From NCBI RefSeq assembly GCF_036924595.1, contig NZ_JAZHRV010000001.1, forward strand, positions 4,402,001 to 4,466,000: a stretch of 64,000 nt of DNA. The letters are read 5' to 3'. The notes beneath the pieces were generated by a model that saw only the letters and a list, made by a program, of their open reading frames with translations, did not search any database and had not been told where the DNA came from. Of this stretch, positions 9,390 to 19,185 are shown piece by piece. Each line of letters begins with the position of its first letter. Position 1 is the first letter of the stretch. Position numbers and translations under genes: made by a program. Source of the stretch: Bradyrhizobium algeriense. GTDB lineage: Bacteria; Pseudomonadota; Alphaproteobacteria; Rhizobiales; Xanthobacteraceae.

Positions 9390-11908
9390 GCGAGGCCCGT
9401 CAGCTTCTCCGGCCGGCTCGCATTGGGCCCGTGCGGAAAGTAATGCAGGCCGATGGCGTCGGCGAGATTGAGCAGATCCTGCTCCAGCGCGAACAGCGTT
9501 TTGACGTCAAGCGCTGCGGCCTCGGCCGTCGTCAGCGTCGCCTGCAAGGCTACCGCCAGCCGCTGCGGCCGCTCGATCAGGCCATGCTCCTTCAGGCTCG
9601 GGAGTGCGGCGATGTGATCATTCAGCGTCGCCACCTGAAACGCGACCGAGCGCGGGTTATACGGATCGAGCACCGCGAGATCGCGCACCGGCACCAGCGC
9701 CGGGCCGACCAGGTAACGCGAACGATAGGTGATCTGGCAATCGACCAGCGTCAGCAGCACATCGAGATCTTCCTCGCCGGCTTCGTCATAGGCGAATTGT
9801 CGCGCGAACCGCGCGGTATTGATGGCACGCTCGGCACGGCGGCCCATGTCGAGGAAGCGCCAGCCGGCGGCGCGATTCATGTTTTCCTGCGCCAAACCCG
9901 CAAGGCTTGCCAGTTCCTGCAACGTCAGTTCGGCGGCGCTGACGATGCTGTCGTCGTCGTCGACCTGCAATGCGAGGCGGTCGACCATCTCAGTGATGAT
10001 CTGCCAGGCGTCGGGCGAAAGCCGCTCGCGCAGGGAGGTCGCGGTCCGTTGCACCGACCGCACCAGCGAAAACGCCGAGCCAAATTTCTCCTCGCTTTGC
10101 AGCGCTTCGGCGATGACCCTCGCGGGGTTGGTCCGCGTCGCCTGCGAGGTCGCGCCCCAGGTCACCAGAAGCCGCTGGATGCGCTCGACCGAGGGCAACG
10201 CGGTCGACGATCCCTTGGCAGGGTCGCGCATCGGCGTGCCGAGCGCGCGGATCAGCCGCAGCGTCGCCTCGGCGCGCTCGAGATAACGGCCGAGCCAGAA
10301 CAGATTGTCCGCGGCGCGGCTGGGCACGACGCCCGCGATCCGCCTGATACGCACGCTGTCGGCACCCGGCAACAGCGTCGAAGCCGATACCGCCTTGTCG
10401 GACACCACCCAGACGTCCGCCGAGCGGGCCCCGTCACCCATCGACACCGCGCGCGCATCCGCCTGTTCGGCGATCCGGCAGAAACCGCCGGGCAGAATGG
10501 TCCAGCCCTGGGGCGTTGCCGCGGCGAACACCCGCAATACGAACGGGCGCGGCGTGATCCGGCCCTGCTCCCAGACCGGCGTCGTCGACAGCCGCACCAG
10601 TTCCTGGCCGACATAATCGATGCCGCGATCGGTGATCGCCTGCCGGAGCCGGTCGCGCTCGGCAGGCGGCAACTCGCCGGCGAGTACCGGCCCATGGCTG
10701 GAAAAGCCGGGAACGGCCCGGCCGTAGGCGCCCTCGATCGCAAAATCCTCCAGCCGCGACAGCACTTCCTCGCGCGCGGCTTTCTGCCCGCACCACCATG
10801 TGGCGATGTGCGGCATGATCGGATTCTCGCCAAGCAGCCGCCGGCACAGGCTCGGCAGAAACCCGAGCAGCGCCCTCGCCTCCAATACGCCGGAGCCCGG
10901 CATGTTGGCGACGACGACGCCGTTCTTGCGCAGCACGTCGATCAGGCCGGGCACGCCGAGATGTGACGACGCATCGAGTTCGAGCGGATCGAGAAAATTC
11001 GAATCGACCCGGCGCAGCAGCACGTCGAGCCGCTTCAGGCCGGCGACGGTGCGGATATAGATGCGGTCGCCGCTGACGGCGAGATCGTCGCCCTCGACCA
11101 GGAGAAAGCCGAGATAGCGCGCCAGCGTCGCATGTTCGAAATAGGTTTCGCTGAAGGCGCCCGGCGTCAGCAATCCGATCCGCGGCTCGTCGCGGTCGGC
11201 GCTGGCGCGAAGTGAATCGCGGAACGCCTCGAAGAACGGCGCCACGCGCTCGACATTCATCGACTTGTAAAGGTTGGAAAAGGCGCGCGACAGCACCAGG
11301 CGATTTTCCAGCGCGTAGCCGGCGCCGGACGGCGCCTGCGTGCGGTCGTTCAACACCCACCAGCGCCCATCGGGGCCGCGGCCGACATCGGCCGCATAGA
11401 GCTGAAGATGGCGGCCACCGGGCGGTTTGACGCCGCAAACCGCCCGCAGATATTCGTTGCTGCCGGCAATCGCGGCTGCGGGCACCGCGCCATCGGTGAC
11501 CAACCGGCCCTCGCCATAGAGATCGCGCAGCACCATTTCGAACAATTGGGCCCGTTGGGCGATGCCCGCGGTCAGTTGCTGCCAATCGGCCTCGTCGATG
11601 ATGAGCGGCAGATGGCTAAGCGGCCACAGCCGGTCGGCGGTCTCGCCGGGCGCGCGATAGGTGACGCCGGCCTCACGCAGATGCCGGTCGGCGGAGGCAA
11701 AGCGGCGCTCGATATCGGCTGGCGACAATGCGGCGAAGGCATCGAAGAATCGGGTCCACGCCGCGCGGGGCGCGCCGTCCGGTCCGATATATTCGTCGGG
11801 GATGCCGGGCAGCCGCGCATAGTCGCGCATCCATTGCGCGATCCGGCGCTGGCCCGGACGGGCCTTGCTTTCCTGATTGCTGCCTTGACTGCTGCCTTGG
11901 CCTGCCAT
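9386..11908 (-). CDS. Circularly permuted ATP-grasp and alpha-E domain fusion protein
   Basis: The 840-residue protein joins two domains often found as separate genes. Residues about 20-490 are a circularly permuted type 2 ATP-grasp ligase domain, with segments such as WVLNDRTQAPSGAGYALENR, LLTPGAFSETYFEHATLAR and GVVVANMPGSGVLE. From about residue 530 an alpha-helical alpha-E (DUF403) domain begins with DNLFWLGRYLERAEATLR. The ATP-grasp domain is predicted to form amide bonds with ATP, probably on a peptide. The fusion supports physical cooperation of the two domains. It lies 28 bases after the DUF2126 gene and overlaps the second transglutaminase gene by 4 bases. The substrate is unknown. 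Confidence 0.9.
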   Translation of the reverse strand: MAGQGSSQGSNQESKARPGQRRIAQWMRDYARLPGIPDEYIGPDGAPRAAWTRFFDAFAALSPADIERRFASADRHLREAGVTYRAPGETADRLWPLSHLPLIIDEADWQQLTAGIAQRAQLFEMVLRDLYGEGRLVTDGAVPAAAIAGSNEYLRAVCGVKPPGGRHLQLYAADVGRGPDGRWWVLNDRTQAPSGAGYALENRLVLSRAFSNLYKSMNVERVAPFFEAFRDSLRASADRDEPRIGLLTPGAFSETYFEHATLARYLGFLLVEGDDLAVSGDRIYIRTVAGLKRLDVLLRRVDSNFLDPLELDASSHLGVPGLIDVLRKNGVVVANMPGSGVLEARALLGFLPSLCRRLLGENPIMPHIATWWCGQKAAREEVLSRLEDFAIEGAYGRAVPGFSSHGPVLAGELPPAERDRLRQAITDRGIDYVGQELVRLSTTPVWEQGRITPRPFVLRVFAAATPQGWTILPGGFCRIAEQADARAVSMGDGARSADVWVVSDKAVSASTLLPGADSVRIRRIAGVVPSRAADNLFWLGRYLERAEATLRLIRALGTPMRDPAKGSSTALPSVERIQRLLVTWGATSQATRTNPARVIAEALQSEEKFGSAFSLVRSVQRTATSLRERLSPDAWQIITEMVDRLALQVDDDDSIVSAAELTLQELASLAGLAQENMNRAAGWRFLDMGRRAERAINTARFARQFAYDEAGEEDLDVLLTLVDCQITYRSRYLVGPALVPVRDLAVLDPYNPRSVAFQVATLNDHIAALPSLKEHGLIERPQRLAVALQATLTTAEAAALDVKTLFALEQDLLNLADAIGLHYFPHGPNASRPEKLTGLA

Positions 11909-11936
11909 TCCGATTCCCCGAGAGCGCCGCTCCCGA

Positions 11937-14900
11937 TTAGATCAGGAGCGGCGTCCTCAAGTCGAGCGTCAAAGGGAATTCATTTGTGCGTTCCTCGGGC
12001 GCAGGCTCGATCCTGCCCGGAGTGTGGCCGTGATCCTGAAACCGGGCCAGCCGCCGGGCTTCCGCCTCATAGGAATTGACCGGCTTGGTATCGTAGCTGC
12101 GCCCGCCGGGATGGGCGACGTGGTAGACGCAGCCGCCGAGCGAGCGGCCGTTCCAGGTATCAATTAAGTCAAATGTCAGCGGTGCATGAACCGGAATGGT
12201 CGGATGCAGGCCCGAGGCCGGCTGCCAGGCCTTGAAACGGACGGCGGCAACGGCCTCGCCGGAACGTTCCGTCGGCGTCATCGGCATCCGCCGGCCGTTG
12301 CAGGTCACGACATGGCGGCCTTCGACGAAGCCGGTCGCCTTGACCTGCAGCCGCTCCACGGAAGAATCGACATAGCGCACGGTGCCGCCGGCCGAGCCCT
12401 CTTCGCCGAGCACATGCCATGGCTCCAGCGCCTGCCGCAATTCGAGCGCGACGCCGCCATGATGGACGCGGCCGAACGCCGGAAAACGAAACTCGAGCTG
12501 GGCGGAGTACCATTCCGGCGAGAACTCGTAGCCGGATTGCCGGAGCTCATCGAGCACGCCGAGAAAATCTTCCCAGAGGAAATGCGGCAGCATGAAGCGA
12601 TCGTGCAGCGCCGTGCCCCAGCGCACGAACTTGCCTTGTTGGGGTTCGCGCCAGAGCTTTGCGATCAGCGCGCGGATCAATAGTTGCTGCGCCAGCGACA
12701 TCCTGGGATCGGGAGGCATTTCGAGCGCGCGGAATTCGACCAGCCCGAGGCGGCCGGTCGGCCCATCCGGCGAATAGAGTTTGTCGATGCAGATTTCGGC
12801 GCGATGGGTATTGCCTGTTATGTCGACGAGGATATGCCGGAACAGCCGGTCGACCAGCCATAGCGGGGCCTCGATATCGGCCGGCGGCACATGCGCCAGC
12901 GCGACTTCCAGTTCGTAGAGTCCGTCGTGCCGGGCCTCATCGATGCGCGGGGCCTGGCTGGTCGGGCCGATGAACATGCCGGAGAACAGATAGGACAGCG
13001 ACGGATGGCGCTGCCAGTACAGAACGAGGCTCTTCAGCAAATCGGGGCGGCGCAGGAACGGCGAATCCTGCGGCGTCGAGCCGCCGACCACGACATGATT
13101 GCCGCCGCCGGTGCCCGTGTGGCGGCCATCGACCAGAAAACGGTTGGCGCCGAGCCGGACTTTTGCGGCGTCATCATACAGGCCGAAGGTGATATCGACC
13201 GCTTCGCGCCAGCTCTGCGCCGGCTGAACGTTGATCTCGATGACGCCGGGATCGGGCGTCACCTTGATCACCTCGACGCGCGGGTCATAGGGCGGCCCGT
13301 AGCCCTCGACATGAACCGGGATTTGCAGTTCCTCGGCAGTCGCTTCCACCGCCGTAATCAGTTCGAAATAGTCTTCAACCTTTTCGACCGGCGGCATGAA
13401 GACGCACAACACGCCATCGCGGACTTCGACCGATGTTGCCGTGCGCACCGGCTTGGCCTTGGGTTTGGGCTTCGGCGCCAATTTTGAAGGCACGCCTTCT
13501 GCCGCAACGTCCTTGTCCTCGACGGCCAATTCGAGCCGCGGCTCCATCGGATCCTGCTCGACGACATAAGGGTATTCTTCCGGCGGGACATGCGGCAACG
13601 ATGCCATCGGCAGCCGCAACCCAAGCGGGGAGTCGCCGGGTATCAGAAATAGATGGCCGCGCCGAAGTTGCCAGCACTCGCTCATCCAGCCAGAACCGTC
13701 AGCGCCCGCGTGCTGAACCGGGAGCACGAATCCCTTGGGCTTGTTGAGCCCCTCATCGAACACCCGCGCCATGCGCGAGCGCTCTTCCGCGTCAGCCAGC
13801 TTGGAGTCGCTGGGATCGACATTCACCGGCAAGGCCGCTTCCTTTTGCAGCCAATGCACGGGGTCCTCATACGCCGGCATCACATAATCAAGTTCGAGGC
13901 CGAGCCGCCTGGCGATGCCTTCCATCAGTTTTTGAGCATCCGCGATACCGGCCTTGCGCGGGCTGTCGATCTTCGCGATCAGCTCGGCGTTCTTCCAGAT
14001 CGGCACGCCGTCCTTGCGCCAATAGAGGCCGAAGGCCCAGCGCGGCAGGCTTTCGCCCGGATACCATTTGCCCTGCCCGTAATGCAGCAGCCCGCCCGGC
14101 GCAAAGCGGGCCTGCAGCTTGCGGATCAGTTCGTCCGCCAGCGCCTGCTTGGTCGGGCCGATGGCGGCGATGTTCCATTCCGGTGATTCCAGATCGTCGA
14201 CGGAGACGAAGGTCGGCTCGCCGCCCATTGTCAGCCGCACGTCACCAGCCCTCAGATCGGCATCGACCTGCTCGCCGAGCGCATCGAGACGCGCCCAGGA
14301 TTCGTCGGAGAACGGCCGCGTGATCCGCGGCGCCTCGCGGATGCGCCGGACGCTCATCTCGAAGCCGAAATCGACATTGGCAAAGCCGGCGCTGCCCGAG
14401 ATCGGCGCTGCCGATCGGTAGTGCGGCGTGGCGGCGACGGGAATGTGCCCCTCGCCCGTCAGCATGCCGGAGGTGACGTCGAACCCGATCCACCCCGCGC
14501 CCGGTAGATAGACTTCGGCCCAGGCGTGCAGGTCGGTAAAATCGCTTTCGACCTCGCGCGGGCCTTCGACCGGATCGATGTCGGGCCGCAACTGCATGAG
14601 ATAGCCGGAAACAAAGCGCGCCGCGAGACCGAGATGGCGGAAGATATGGATCAACAGCCACGCCGAGTCGCGGCATGACCCGGAGCCGGCAGCCAGCGTC
14701 TCTTCCGGCGTCTGAATGCCCGGCTCCATCCGGATGACATAGCTGATCTTTTTCTGCAGTTGCGCGTTGAGTTCGACCAGAAAATTGACGGTGCTGTCGG
14801 CCTCGCGCGGAATCTCCTTCACGTACGCCGCGAACAGCGGCCCCTGCTCTGACGTCGCGAGATACGGCGCAAGCTCGGTCTTCAGATCGTTGGTGTATTG

Positions 14901-15212
14901 AAACGGAAAAGAGGTGGCGTAACCCTCGACAAAGAAGTCGAAGGGATTGACGACCGCCATCTGCGCGGTGAAGTCGACTTCGATCTTCAGCTCGGACGCC
15001 TTCTCCGGAAACACGAATCGCGCCAGCCAGTTGCCTTGCGGATCCTGCTGCCAGTTCACAAAATGATTTGTCGGCGTGACCTTGAGCGAATAGCTCAGGA
15101 TCGGCGTGCGCGTATGCGGCGCCGGGCGCAGGCGAACGGTTTGCGGGCCGAGATCGATCGGTCGGTCGTATTTGTAGTGCGTGACGTGGTGTAGTGCGAC
15201 GAAGATCGACAC
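11937..15212 (-). CDS. Transglutaminase-DUF2126 fusion, predicted amidoligase
   Basis: A 1091-residue protein. Residues 1 to about 290 are a transglutaminase-like domain with a full triad: Cys180 (GSCRDSAW), His229 (DLHAWAEV) and Asp245 (GFDVTSG). From about residue 325 to near the end is DUF2126, including [14 protein letters not shown] and [11 protein letters not shown]. Published domain analyses place DUF2126 with glutamine-synthetase-like amidoligases. It is the first gene of the three-gene cassette, followed after 28 bases by the ATP-grasp/alpha-E gene. The likely role is making or removing amide-linked peptide tags, but the substrate has not been established. The upstream 233 bases contain a palindromic repeat and the likely promoter. 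Confidence 0.9.
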   Translation of the reverse strand: MSIFVALHHVTHYKYDRPIDLGPQTVRLRPAPHTRTPILSYSLKVTPTNHFVNWQQDPQGNWLARFVFPEKASELKIEVDFTAQMAVVNPFDFFVEGYATSFPFQYTNDLKTELAPYLATSEQGPLFAAYVKEIPREADSTVNFLVELNAQLQKKISYVIRMEPGIQTPEETLAAGSGSCRDSAWLLIHIFRHLGLAARFVSGYLMQLRPDIDPVEGPREVESDFTDLHAWAEVYLPGAGWIGFDVTSGMLTGEGHIPVAATPHYRSAAPISGSAGFANVDFGFEMSVRRIREAPRITRPFSDESWARLDALGEQVDADLRAGDVRLTMGGEPTFVSVDDLESPEWNIAAIGPTKQALADELIRKLQARFAPGGLLHYGQGKWYPGESLPRWAFGLYWRKDGVPIWKNAELIAKIDSPRKAGIADAQKLMEGIARRLGLELDYVMPAYEDPVHWLQKEAALPVNVDPSDSKLADAEERSRMARVFDEGLNKPKGFVLPVQHAGADGSGWMSECWQLRRGHLFLIPGDSPLGLRLPMASLPHVPPEEYPYVVEQDPMEPRLELAVEDKDVAAEGVPSKLAPKPKPKAKPVRTATSVEVRDGVLCVFMPPVEKVEDYFELITAVEATAEELQIPVHVEGYGPPYDPRVEVIKVTPDPGVIEINVQPAQSWREAVDITFGLYDDAAKVRLGANRFLVDGRHTGTGGGNHVVVGGSTPQDSPFLRRPDLLKSLVLYWQRHPSLSYLFSGMFIGPTSQAPRIDEARHDGLYELEVALAHVPPADIEAPLWLVDRLFRHILVDITGNTHRAEICIDKLYSPDGPTGRLGLVEFRALEMPPDPRMSLAQQLLIRALIAKLWREPQQGKFVRWGTALHDRFMLPHFLWEDFLGVLDELRQSGYEFSPEWYSAQLEFRFPAFGRVHHGGVALELRQALEPWHVLGEEGSAGGTVRYVDSSVERLQVKATGFVEGRHVVTCNGRRMPMTPTERSGEAVAAVRFKAWQPASGLHPTIPVHAPLTFDLIDTWNGRSLGGCVYHVAHPGGRSYDTKPVNSYEAEARRLARFQDHGHTPGRIEPAPEERTNEFPLTLDLRTPLLI

Positions 15213-15310
15213 GGACCGGAGACTCCAGCGGCTTTTTTAAGCAGAACACTGGTTCCGGGTCGGATCAAGCACTAACAACGGGCAGCCAGTGCCTACAGGA
15301 AGTGCGGAAG

Positions 15311-15428
15311 TCGTCCCTGCGAACGCAGGAACCCAAACCGCGTGATCTATCGGGAAGGCAGTTTGGTCGACACTTCCGCAATAACGAAGGCCGGTGGCTA
15401 TGGGCCCCTGCGTTCGCACGGGCGACGC
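15311..15428. repeat. Palindromic intergenic repeat with CCTGCGAACGCAGG core
   Basis: Left arm CCCTGCGAACGCAGGAACCC and right arm GGGCCCCTGCGTTCGCACGG flank a spacer of about 70 bases. This resembles a dispersed extragenic repeat; short spurious frames across it encode VPAFAGTT-like peptides, as often seen with this repeat type in Bradyrhizobium. It is the only copy of this family in the window. Confidence 0.65.
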
Positions 15429-15445
15429 GAGAGTAGTGCAAGAAC

Positions 15446-16969
15446 TCACATCGTCGCGCCAAGCACCCACGGCGCGAACTCCGCACCGCCGAAGTCAAAG
15501 CTCTCGCTCTTGGTCGGCTGGCCGGATGCCGTTTTCAGCATCAGCTCGAAAATGCGCTGGCCGCATTGCTGCACACTTTCCTCGCCGTCGAGGATGGTGC
15601 CGCAATTGACGTCCATGTCGTCTTCCATCCGCTGGTACATCGGCGTGTTGGTGGCGAGCTTGATCGAGGGCGCGGGCTTGCAGCCGAACACGCTGCCGCG
15701 TCCGGTGGTGAAGCAGACCATGTTGGCGCCACCCGCCACCTGCCCGGTCGCGGCGACCGGGTCGTAGCCGGGCGTGTCCATGAAGACAAAACCCTTCTTG
15801 GTGATGGGCTCGGCGTAGTTGAGCACGTCGACCAGGTTGGTGCTGCCGGCCTTGGCCATCGCGCCCAATGATTTCTCAAGGATCGTGGTGAGGCCGCCGG
15901 CCTTGTTGCCGGGGCTCGGGTTGGCGTTCATCTCGGCGCCTTCGCGTCTGGTGTACTCTTCCCACCAGCGCATCAGGCCGACGAGCTTTTCGCCGACCTC
16001 GCGGCTGACCGCGCGGCGGGTCAGGAGATGCTCGGCGCCGTAGGTTTCCGGCGTCTCGGACAGGATCACCGTGCCGCCGTGGGCAACCAGGAGATCGCTC
16101 GCCGCCCCCAGTGCCGGATTGGCCGACACGCCGGAGTAGCCATCGGAGCCGCCGCATTGCAGCGCCACCGTTAATTCGCTGGCCGGCACGGGTTCGCGCT
16201 TTACTTTATTGGCGTCGGTCAGCGCCTCCTTCACGAAAGCGATGCCGGCCTCCACCGTCTTGCGAGTGCCGCCGACTTCCTGGATGTCCATCGCACGCAG
16301 CCGGCCGGCCAGTTTCTGTTCCTGCATCAGGCCGCCGATCTGGTTGACCTCGCAGCCCAGCCCCAGCACCACGACGGCAGAAAAGTTCACATGCCGCGCG
16401 TAGCCGCCGAGCGTCCGGCGGAGCAGCGCCAGCGGTTCGTCCTGCGTCATGCCGCAACCGGTCTTGTGGGTCAGCGCCACCACGCCGTCGACATTCGGGA
16501 AATCGGCCAGCGGGTTATCGCCGGTAAATGGATTCTTCTTGAACATGTCGGCGACGATGCCGGCGACATGGGCGCTGCAGTTCACCGAGGTGAGAATGCC
16601 GATATAATTGCGCGTCGCCACCCGCCCGTCTGCGCGGCGAATGCCGTCGAAGGTCGCGGGCAGATCGAAGTTCGGCACCGGCTTGACGTCGACGCCATAG
16701 GCATAGTCCTTGGCGAAATCGCCCATGCCGCAGTTTTGAGTATGCACATGCTGGCCCGGTGCAATCGGCGCGGTGGCAAAGCCGATGATCTGGCCGTAGC
16801 GGCGTACCGGCTCGCCCACGGCGATCGGCTTGATCGCCACCTTGTGGCCCGCCGGAATCCGCTCGACCGTGGTGACGCCATCGGCCACCACCATGCCGGG
16901 CGGCAGGCTCGAGCGCGCGATCAGGACGCCGTCGTCAGGATGCAGGCGAATGACGGGTGCCGGGGTCAT
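15446..16969 (-). CDS. UxaA family dehydratase (altronate/galactarate dehydratase type)
   Basis: The 507-residue protein has an N-terminal SAF domain at about residues 10-85 (VIRLHPDDGVLIARSSLPPG) and a UxaA C-terminal domain from about 110. Family segments include THKTGCGMTQ, LGLGCEVNQ, LQCGGSDGYSG and CFTTGRGSVFG. Members such as altronate dehydratase, galactarate dehydratase GarD and sulfolactate lyase remove water or sulfite from 2-hydroxy acids using iron. The single-chain SAF plus UxaA layout and length are closest to GarD and UxaA; the substrate cannot be fixed from sequence. Downstream on the minus strand after the Ldh_2 and HpaI-type genes, it is likely the last gene of their operon. 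Confidence 0.88.
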   Translation of the reverse strand: MTPAPVIRLHPDDGVLIARSSLPPGMVVADGVTTVERIPAGHKVAIKPIAVGEPVRRYGQIIGFATAPIAPGQHVHTQNCGMGDFAKDYAYGVDVKPVPNFDLPATFDGIRRADGRVATRNYIGILTSVNCSAHVAGIVADMFKKNPFTGDNPLADFPNVDGVVALTHKTGCGMTQDEPLALLRRTLGGYARHVNFSAVVVLGLGCEVNQIGGLMQEQKLAGRLRAMDIQEVGGTRKTVEAGIAFVKEALTDANKVKREPVPASELTVALQCGGSDGYSGVSANPALGAASDLLVAHGGTVILSETPETYGAEHLLTRRAVSREVGEKLVGLMRWWEEYTRREGAEMNANPSPGNKAGGLTTILEKSLGAMAKAGSTNLVDVLNYAEPITKKGFVFMDTPGYDPVAATGQVAGGANMVCFTTGRGSVFGCKPAPSIKLATNTPMYQRMEDDMDVNCGTILDGEESVQQCGQRIFELMLKTASGQPTKSESFDFGGAEFAPWVLGATM

Positions 16970-17055
16970 TTGGGTACCTCCTCAGGGTTGGCGAGTAGCG
17001 AGTGGCGAATTGAACGATCCGCGCCTCGCCACTCCCTATTTCGTGCCTTCGCCGC

Positions 17056-17835
17056 TTACGCCTTCCCAGCCGAATCCTTGCGGGTCTGGTTCACCTGCAT
17101 CTTGGCATAGGTCGACATCAGCCCGACTTCGTTCGACAGCGTCACGAGCTTGAAGCCCATGTTGATGGCGCGTACTGCGCCCTCGGCGCCGGAGCAGTGG
17201 ATGCCGGGATTGAGGCCACGCGTGCCGCATTCCTTGATGATCTTCTCGTAGATCTTCAGGATCTCCGGCTCGTCGCGGTCGAGCTTCGGCACCAGGCCAT
17301 AGGAGAAGCCGAGATCGGACGGGCCGATATAGACGCCATCGATGCCCTCGACGTCGAGGATCGCTTCCATGTTCTCGACCGCGGTCCTGGTCTCCATCAT
17401 CGGCAGCAGCACGATCTCGTCGTTGGCCGTCTGCTGGTAGGAGCCGGCCGAGCCGTACATGCCCGAGCGGATCGGGCCGTTCGAACGCGTACCCTTCGGC
17501 GGGTATTTTGCGTACTGGACCAGGTTCCTGGCTTCCTGCGGGGTGTTGATCATCGGGCAGATCACGCCATAGGCGCCGCCGTCGAGCACCTTGCCGATGA
17601 TGCCGGGCTCATTCCAGGGCACGCGGACCATCGGGGTCACCGGATGGGCGTGCATCGACTGGAAGCATTGCACCATCGAGAGGTAATCCTGCACGCCGTG
17701 CTGCATGTCGACGGTGACGCTGTCGAAGCCGCATTGCGCGATCACTTCAGCCGAGAAGCCGGACGGAATCGCGAGCCACGCGTTCACCACGGCTTTGCCC
17801 GAGGCCCATACTTTCTTGACGTTGTTGGTTGCCAT
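17056..17835 (-). CDS. HpcH/HpaI family class II aldolase
   Basis: The 259-residue aldolase cleaves 4-hydroxy-2-oxo acids to pyruvate and an aldehyde using a divalent metal. Active-site residues of the E. coli HpaI type are visible: His46 (DMQHG), Arg71 (PMVRVPW), Glu148 (PMMETRT) and Asp174 (IGPSDL). It lies between a Ldh_2 dehydrogenase and a UxaA-type dehydratase, an arrangement like the galactarate pathway with GarL, which is the same family. The neighbouring hpa cluster lacks another HpaI, so this aldolase could also complete homoprotocatechuate breakdown by releasing succinic semialdehyde. Family membership is firm; the choice between roles is inference. Confidence 0.88.
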   Translation of the reverse strand: MATNNVKKVWASGKAVVNAWLAIPSGFSAEVIAQCGFDSVTVDMQHGVQDYLSMVQCFQSMHAHPVTPMVRVPWNEPGIIGKVLDGGAYGVICPMINTPQEARNLVQYAKYPPKGTRSNGPIRSGMYGSAGSYQQTANDEIVLLPMMETRTAVENMEAILDVEGIDGVYIGPSDLGFSYGLVPKLDRDEPEILKIYEKIIKECGTRGLNPGIHCSGAEGAVRAINMGFKLVTLSNEVGLMSTYAKMQVNQTRKDSAGKA

Positions 17836-17886
17836 TGATCGCTTTCCCTTTGTGATCGTTACGATAGTTGGAGTTCGCGGAGTTGA

Positions 17887-18972
17887 TTAGCTGGCGGCGC
17901 GCTGGATGCTGGCCTCGCTGACGCCGACCTCGCGGGCCGTGTTGACGATCGCAGCCCAGGTATCGTCCGGCAGCGGTACGCCGTTCCTGGTGCGCTCGGC
18001 GCGCATCTTGCGTTCGGGGTCGCCCGGGACCAGCACGGTATCGACGCCTGCGATCGGCTTGGTCTCCCGGATGAAGTCGGTATAGCGCGAGATTTCGTCG
18101 TCGAAGTAATTGCTGGTGTCGATCACCTTGGGATCGACATAGAAGGCGAGCATGCCATTGGCGAACTGGCGGCCGCCCGAGGTGGCGCCCGTACCGGTCA
18201 GCGCGCCGCCGAGCAGTTCGCAGATGAAGGCGAGACCCGAGCCCTTGTGTTCGCCGAACGCGCGGATCGCGCCCGTCCCCTTGGTATGGTCGCGCGGCCC
18301 GTCCGGCGTGTAGGGCCCATAGAGCACGGACGGCTCCTCGCTCAGCGTGCCGTCGGCGTCAACCAGTGCGCCGGTCGGCAGTTTCTTGCCGCCGCGGCTC
18401 GCCACCAGCACCTTGCCTTCGGCGACGATCGAGGTCGCAAAATCAAGCACGATCGGGTCCTGCCCCCGGCGCGGAATGCCGACGCAATAGGGCGCAGTCG
18501 ATAGCCGCTTCTGCACGCCGCCGAACGGCGCCACCAGCAGCGAGCCCGCGGCGTTGACGAAATGAACCGACACCAGCCCTTCGGCAGCGGCCATTTCGGC
18601 CCAGTCGCCGACGCGGCCGATATGCCCGGCATTGCGCAGCGCAACCGCTGACAGCCCCGCCTTCTTGCACTTTTCGATGCCGGTCCGCACCGCGAACGGC
18701 GTCACGGTCTGGCCATAGCCGAACTTGCCATCGACCACGGCGAGCGACGGCGTATCGACGACAATCTCGGGGGTCTGGTTGGGAACGACGTTGCCTGTCT
18801 TCTTCCAGCGAATGTAGACCGGAACCCGGATCACGCCGTGGCTGTCATGTCCGGTGAGATTGGCCGTCGTGAGGTAGGTCGCGATGCACCTGGCTTCCTC
18901 GGGCGAGGATTCCGAATGGGAAAAAACCTCTGCAACGAAATCGATCAGATTGTTGACTTTTATTGTGACCAT
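17887..18972 (-). CDS. Ldh_2 family malate/L-lactate-type dehydrogenase
   Basis: A 361-residue NAD(P)-dependent 2-hydroxyacid dehydrogenase of the malate/L-lactate/ureidoglycolate family, distinct from Rossmann-fold lactate dehydrogenases. The conserved GHDSHGVIRVP motif has the proposed catalytic His at 45. Other family segments are ALRNAGHIGRVG, VLDFATSIVAEGK and the glycine-rich FGEHKGSGLAFICELLGGALTG. It heads the minus-strand set with the HpaI-type aldolase (51-base gap) and the UxaA-type dehydratase, and probably acts on a hydroxy- or oxo-acid of that route. A 22-base palindrome lies about 150 bases upstream of its start. The exact substrate is unknown. Confidence 0.88.
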   Translation of the reverse strand: MVTIKVNNLIDFVAEVFSHSESSPEEARCIATYLTTANLTGHDSHGVIRVPVYIRWKKTGNVVPNQTPEIVVDTPSLAVVDGKFGYGQTVTPFAVRTGIEKCKKAGLSAVALRNAGHIGRVGDWAEMAAAEGLVSVHFVNAAGSLLVAPFGGVQKRLSTAPYCVGIPRRGQDPIVLDFATSIVAEGKVLVASRGGKKLPTGALVDADGTLSEEPSVLYGPYTPDGPRDHTKGTGAIRAFGEHKGSGLAFICELLGGALTGTGATSGGRQFANGMLAFYVDPKVIDTSNYFDDEISRYTDFIRETKPIAGVDTVLVPGDPERKMRAERTRNGVPLPDDTWAAIVNTAREVGVSEASIQRAAS

Positions 18973-19119
18973 ATCCGGATTTCAGCTCTGTCCTTGCATC
19001 GGGGAAGCCTGCATGTCGGCGGCTAAGCCCGAGAACTCCCGCACCGGTTTTCATGACCGGCTTGGCCGGCACTTTGATCGAAAAACCGCGCGGATGTCTA
19101 CTCGCCTCGATCGCATTAG

Positions 19120-19141
19120 CCAAATGATCGCAATCATTTGG
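19120..19141. promoter_or_regulatory. 22-base perfect palindrome, probable operator
   Basis: Arms CCAAATGAT and ATCATTTGG are exact reverse complements around a 4-base centre CGCA. The site lies in the 213-base gap between hpaR and the Ldh_2 gene, upstream of the latter. It is not followed by a T-run on either strand, so an operator is more likely than a terminator. The binding protein is unknown; a GntR-type or MarR-type regulator would fit the size. Confidence 0.55.
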
Positions 19142-19185
19142 CCGCCCGCTATGCACCGGGCCACTAGCATCATGCAAATTTGCGC

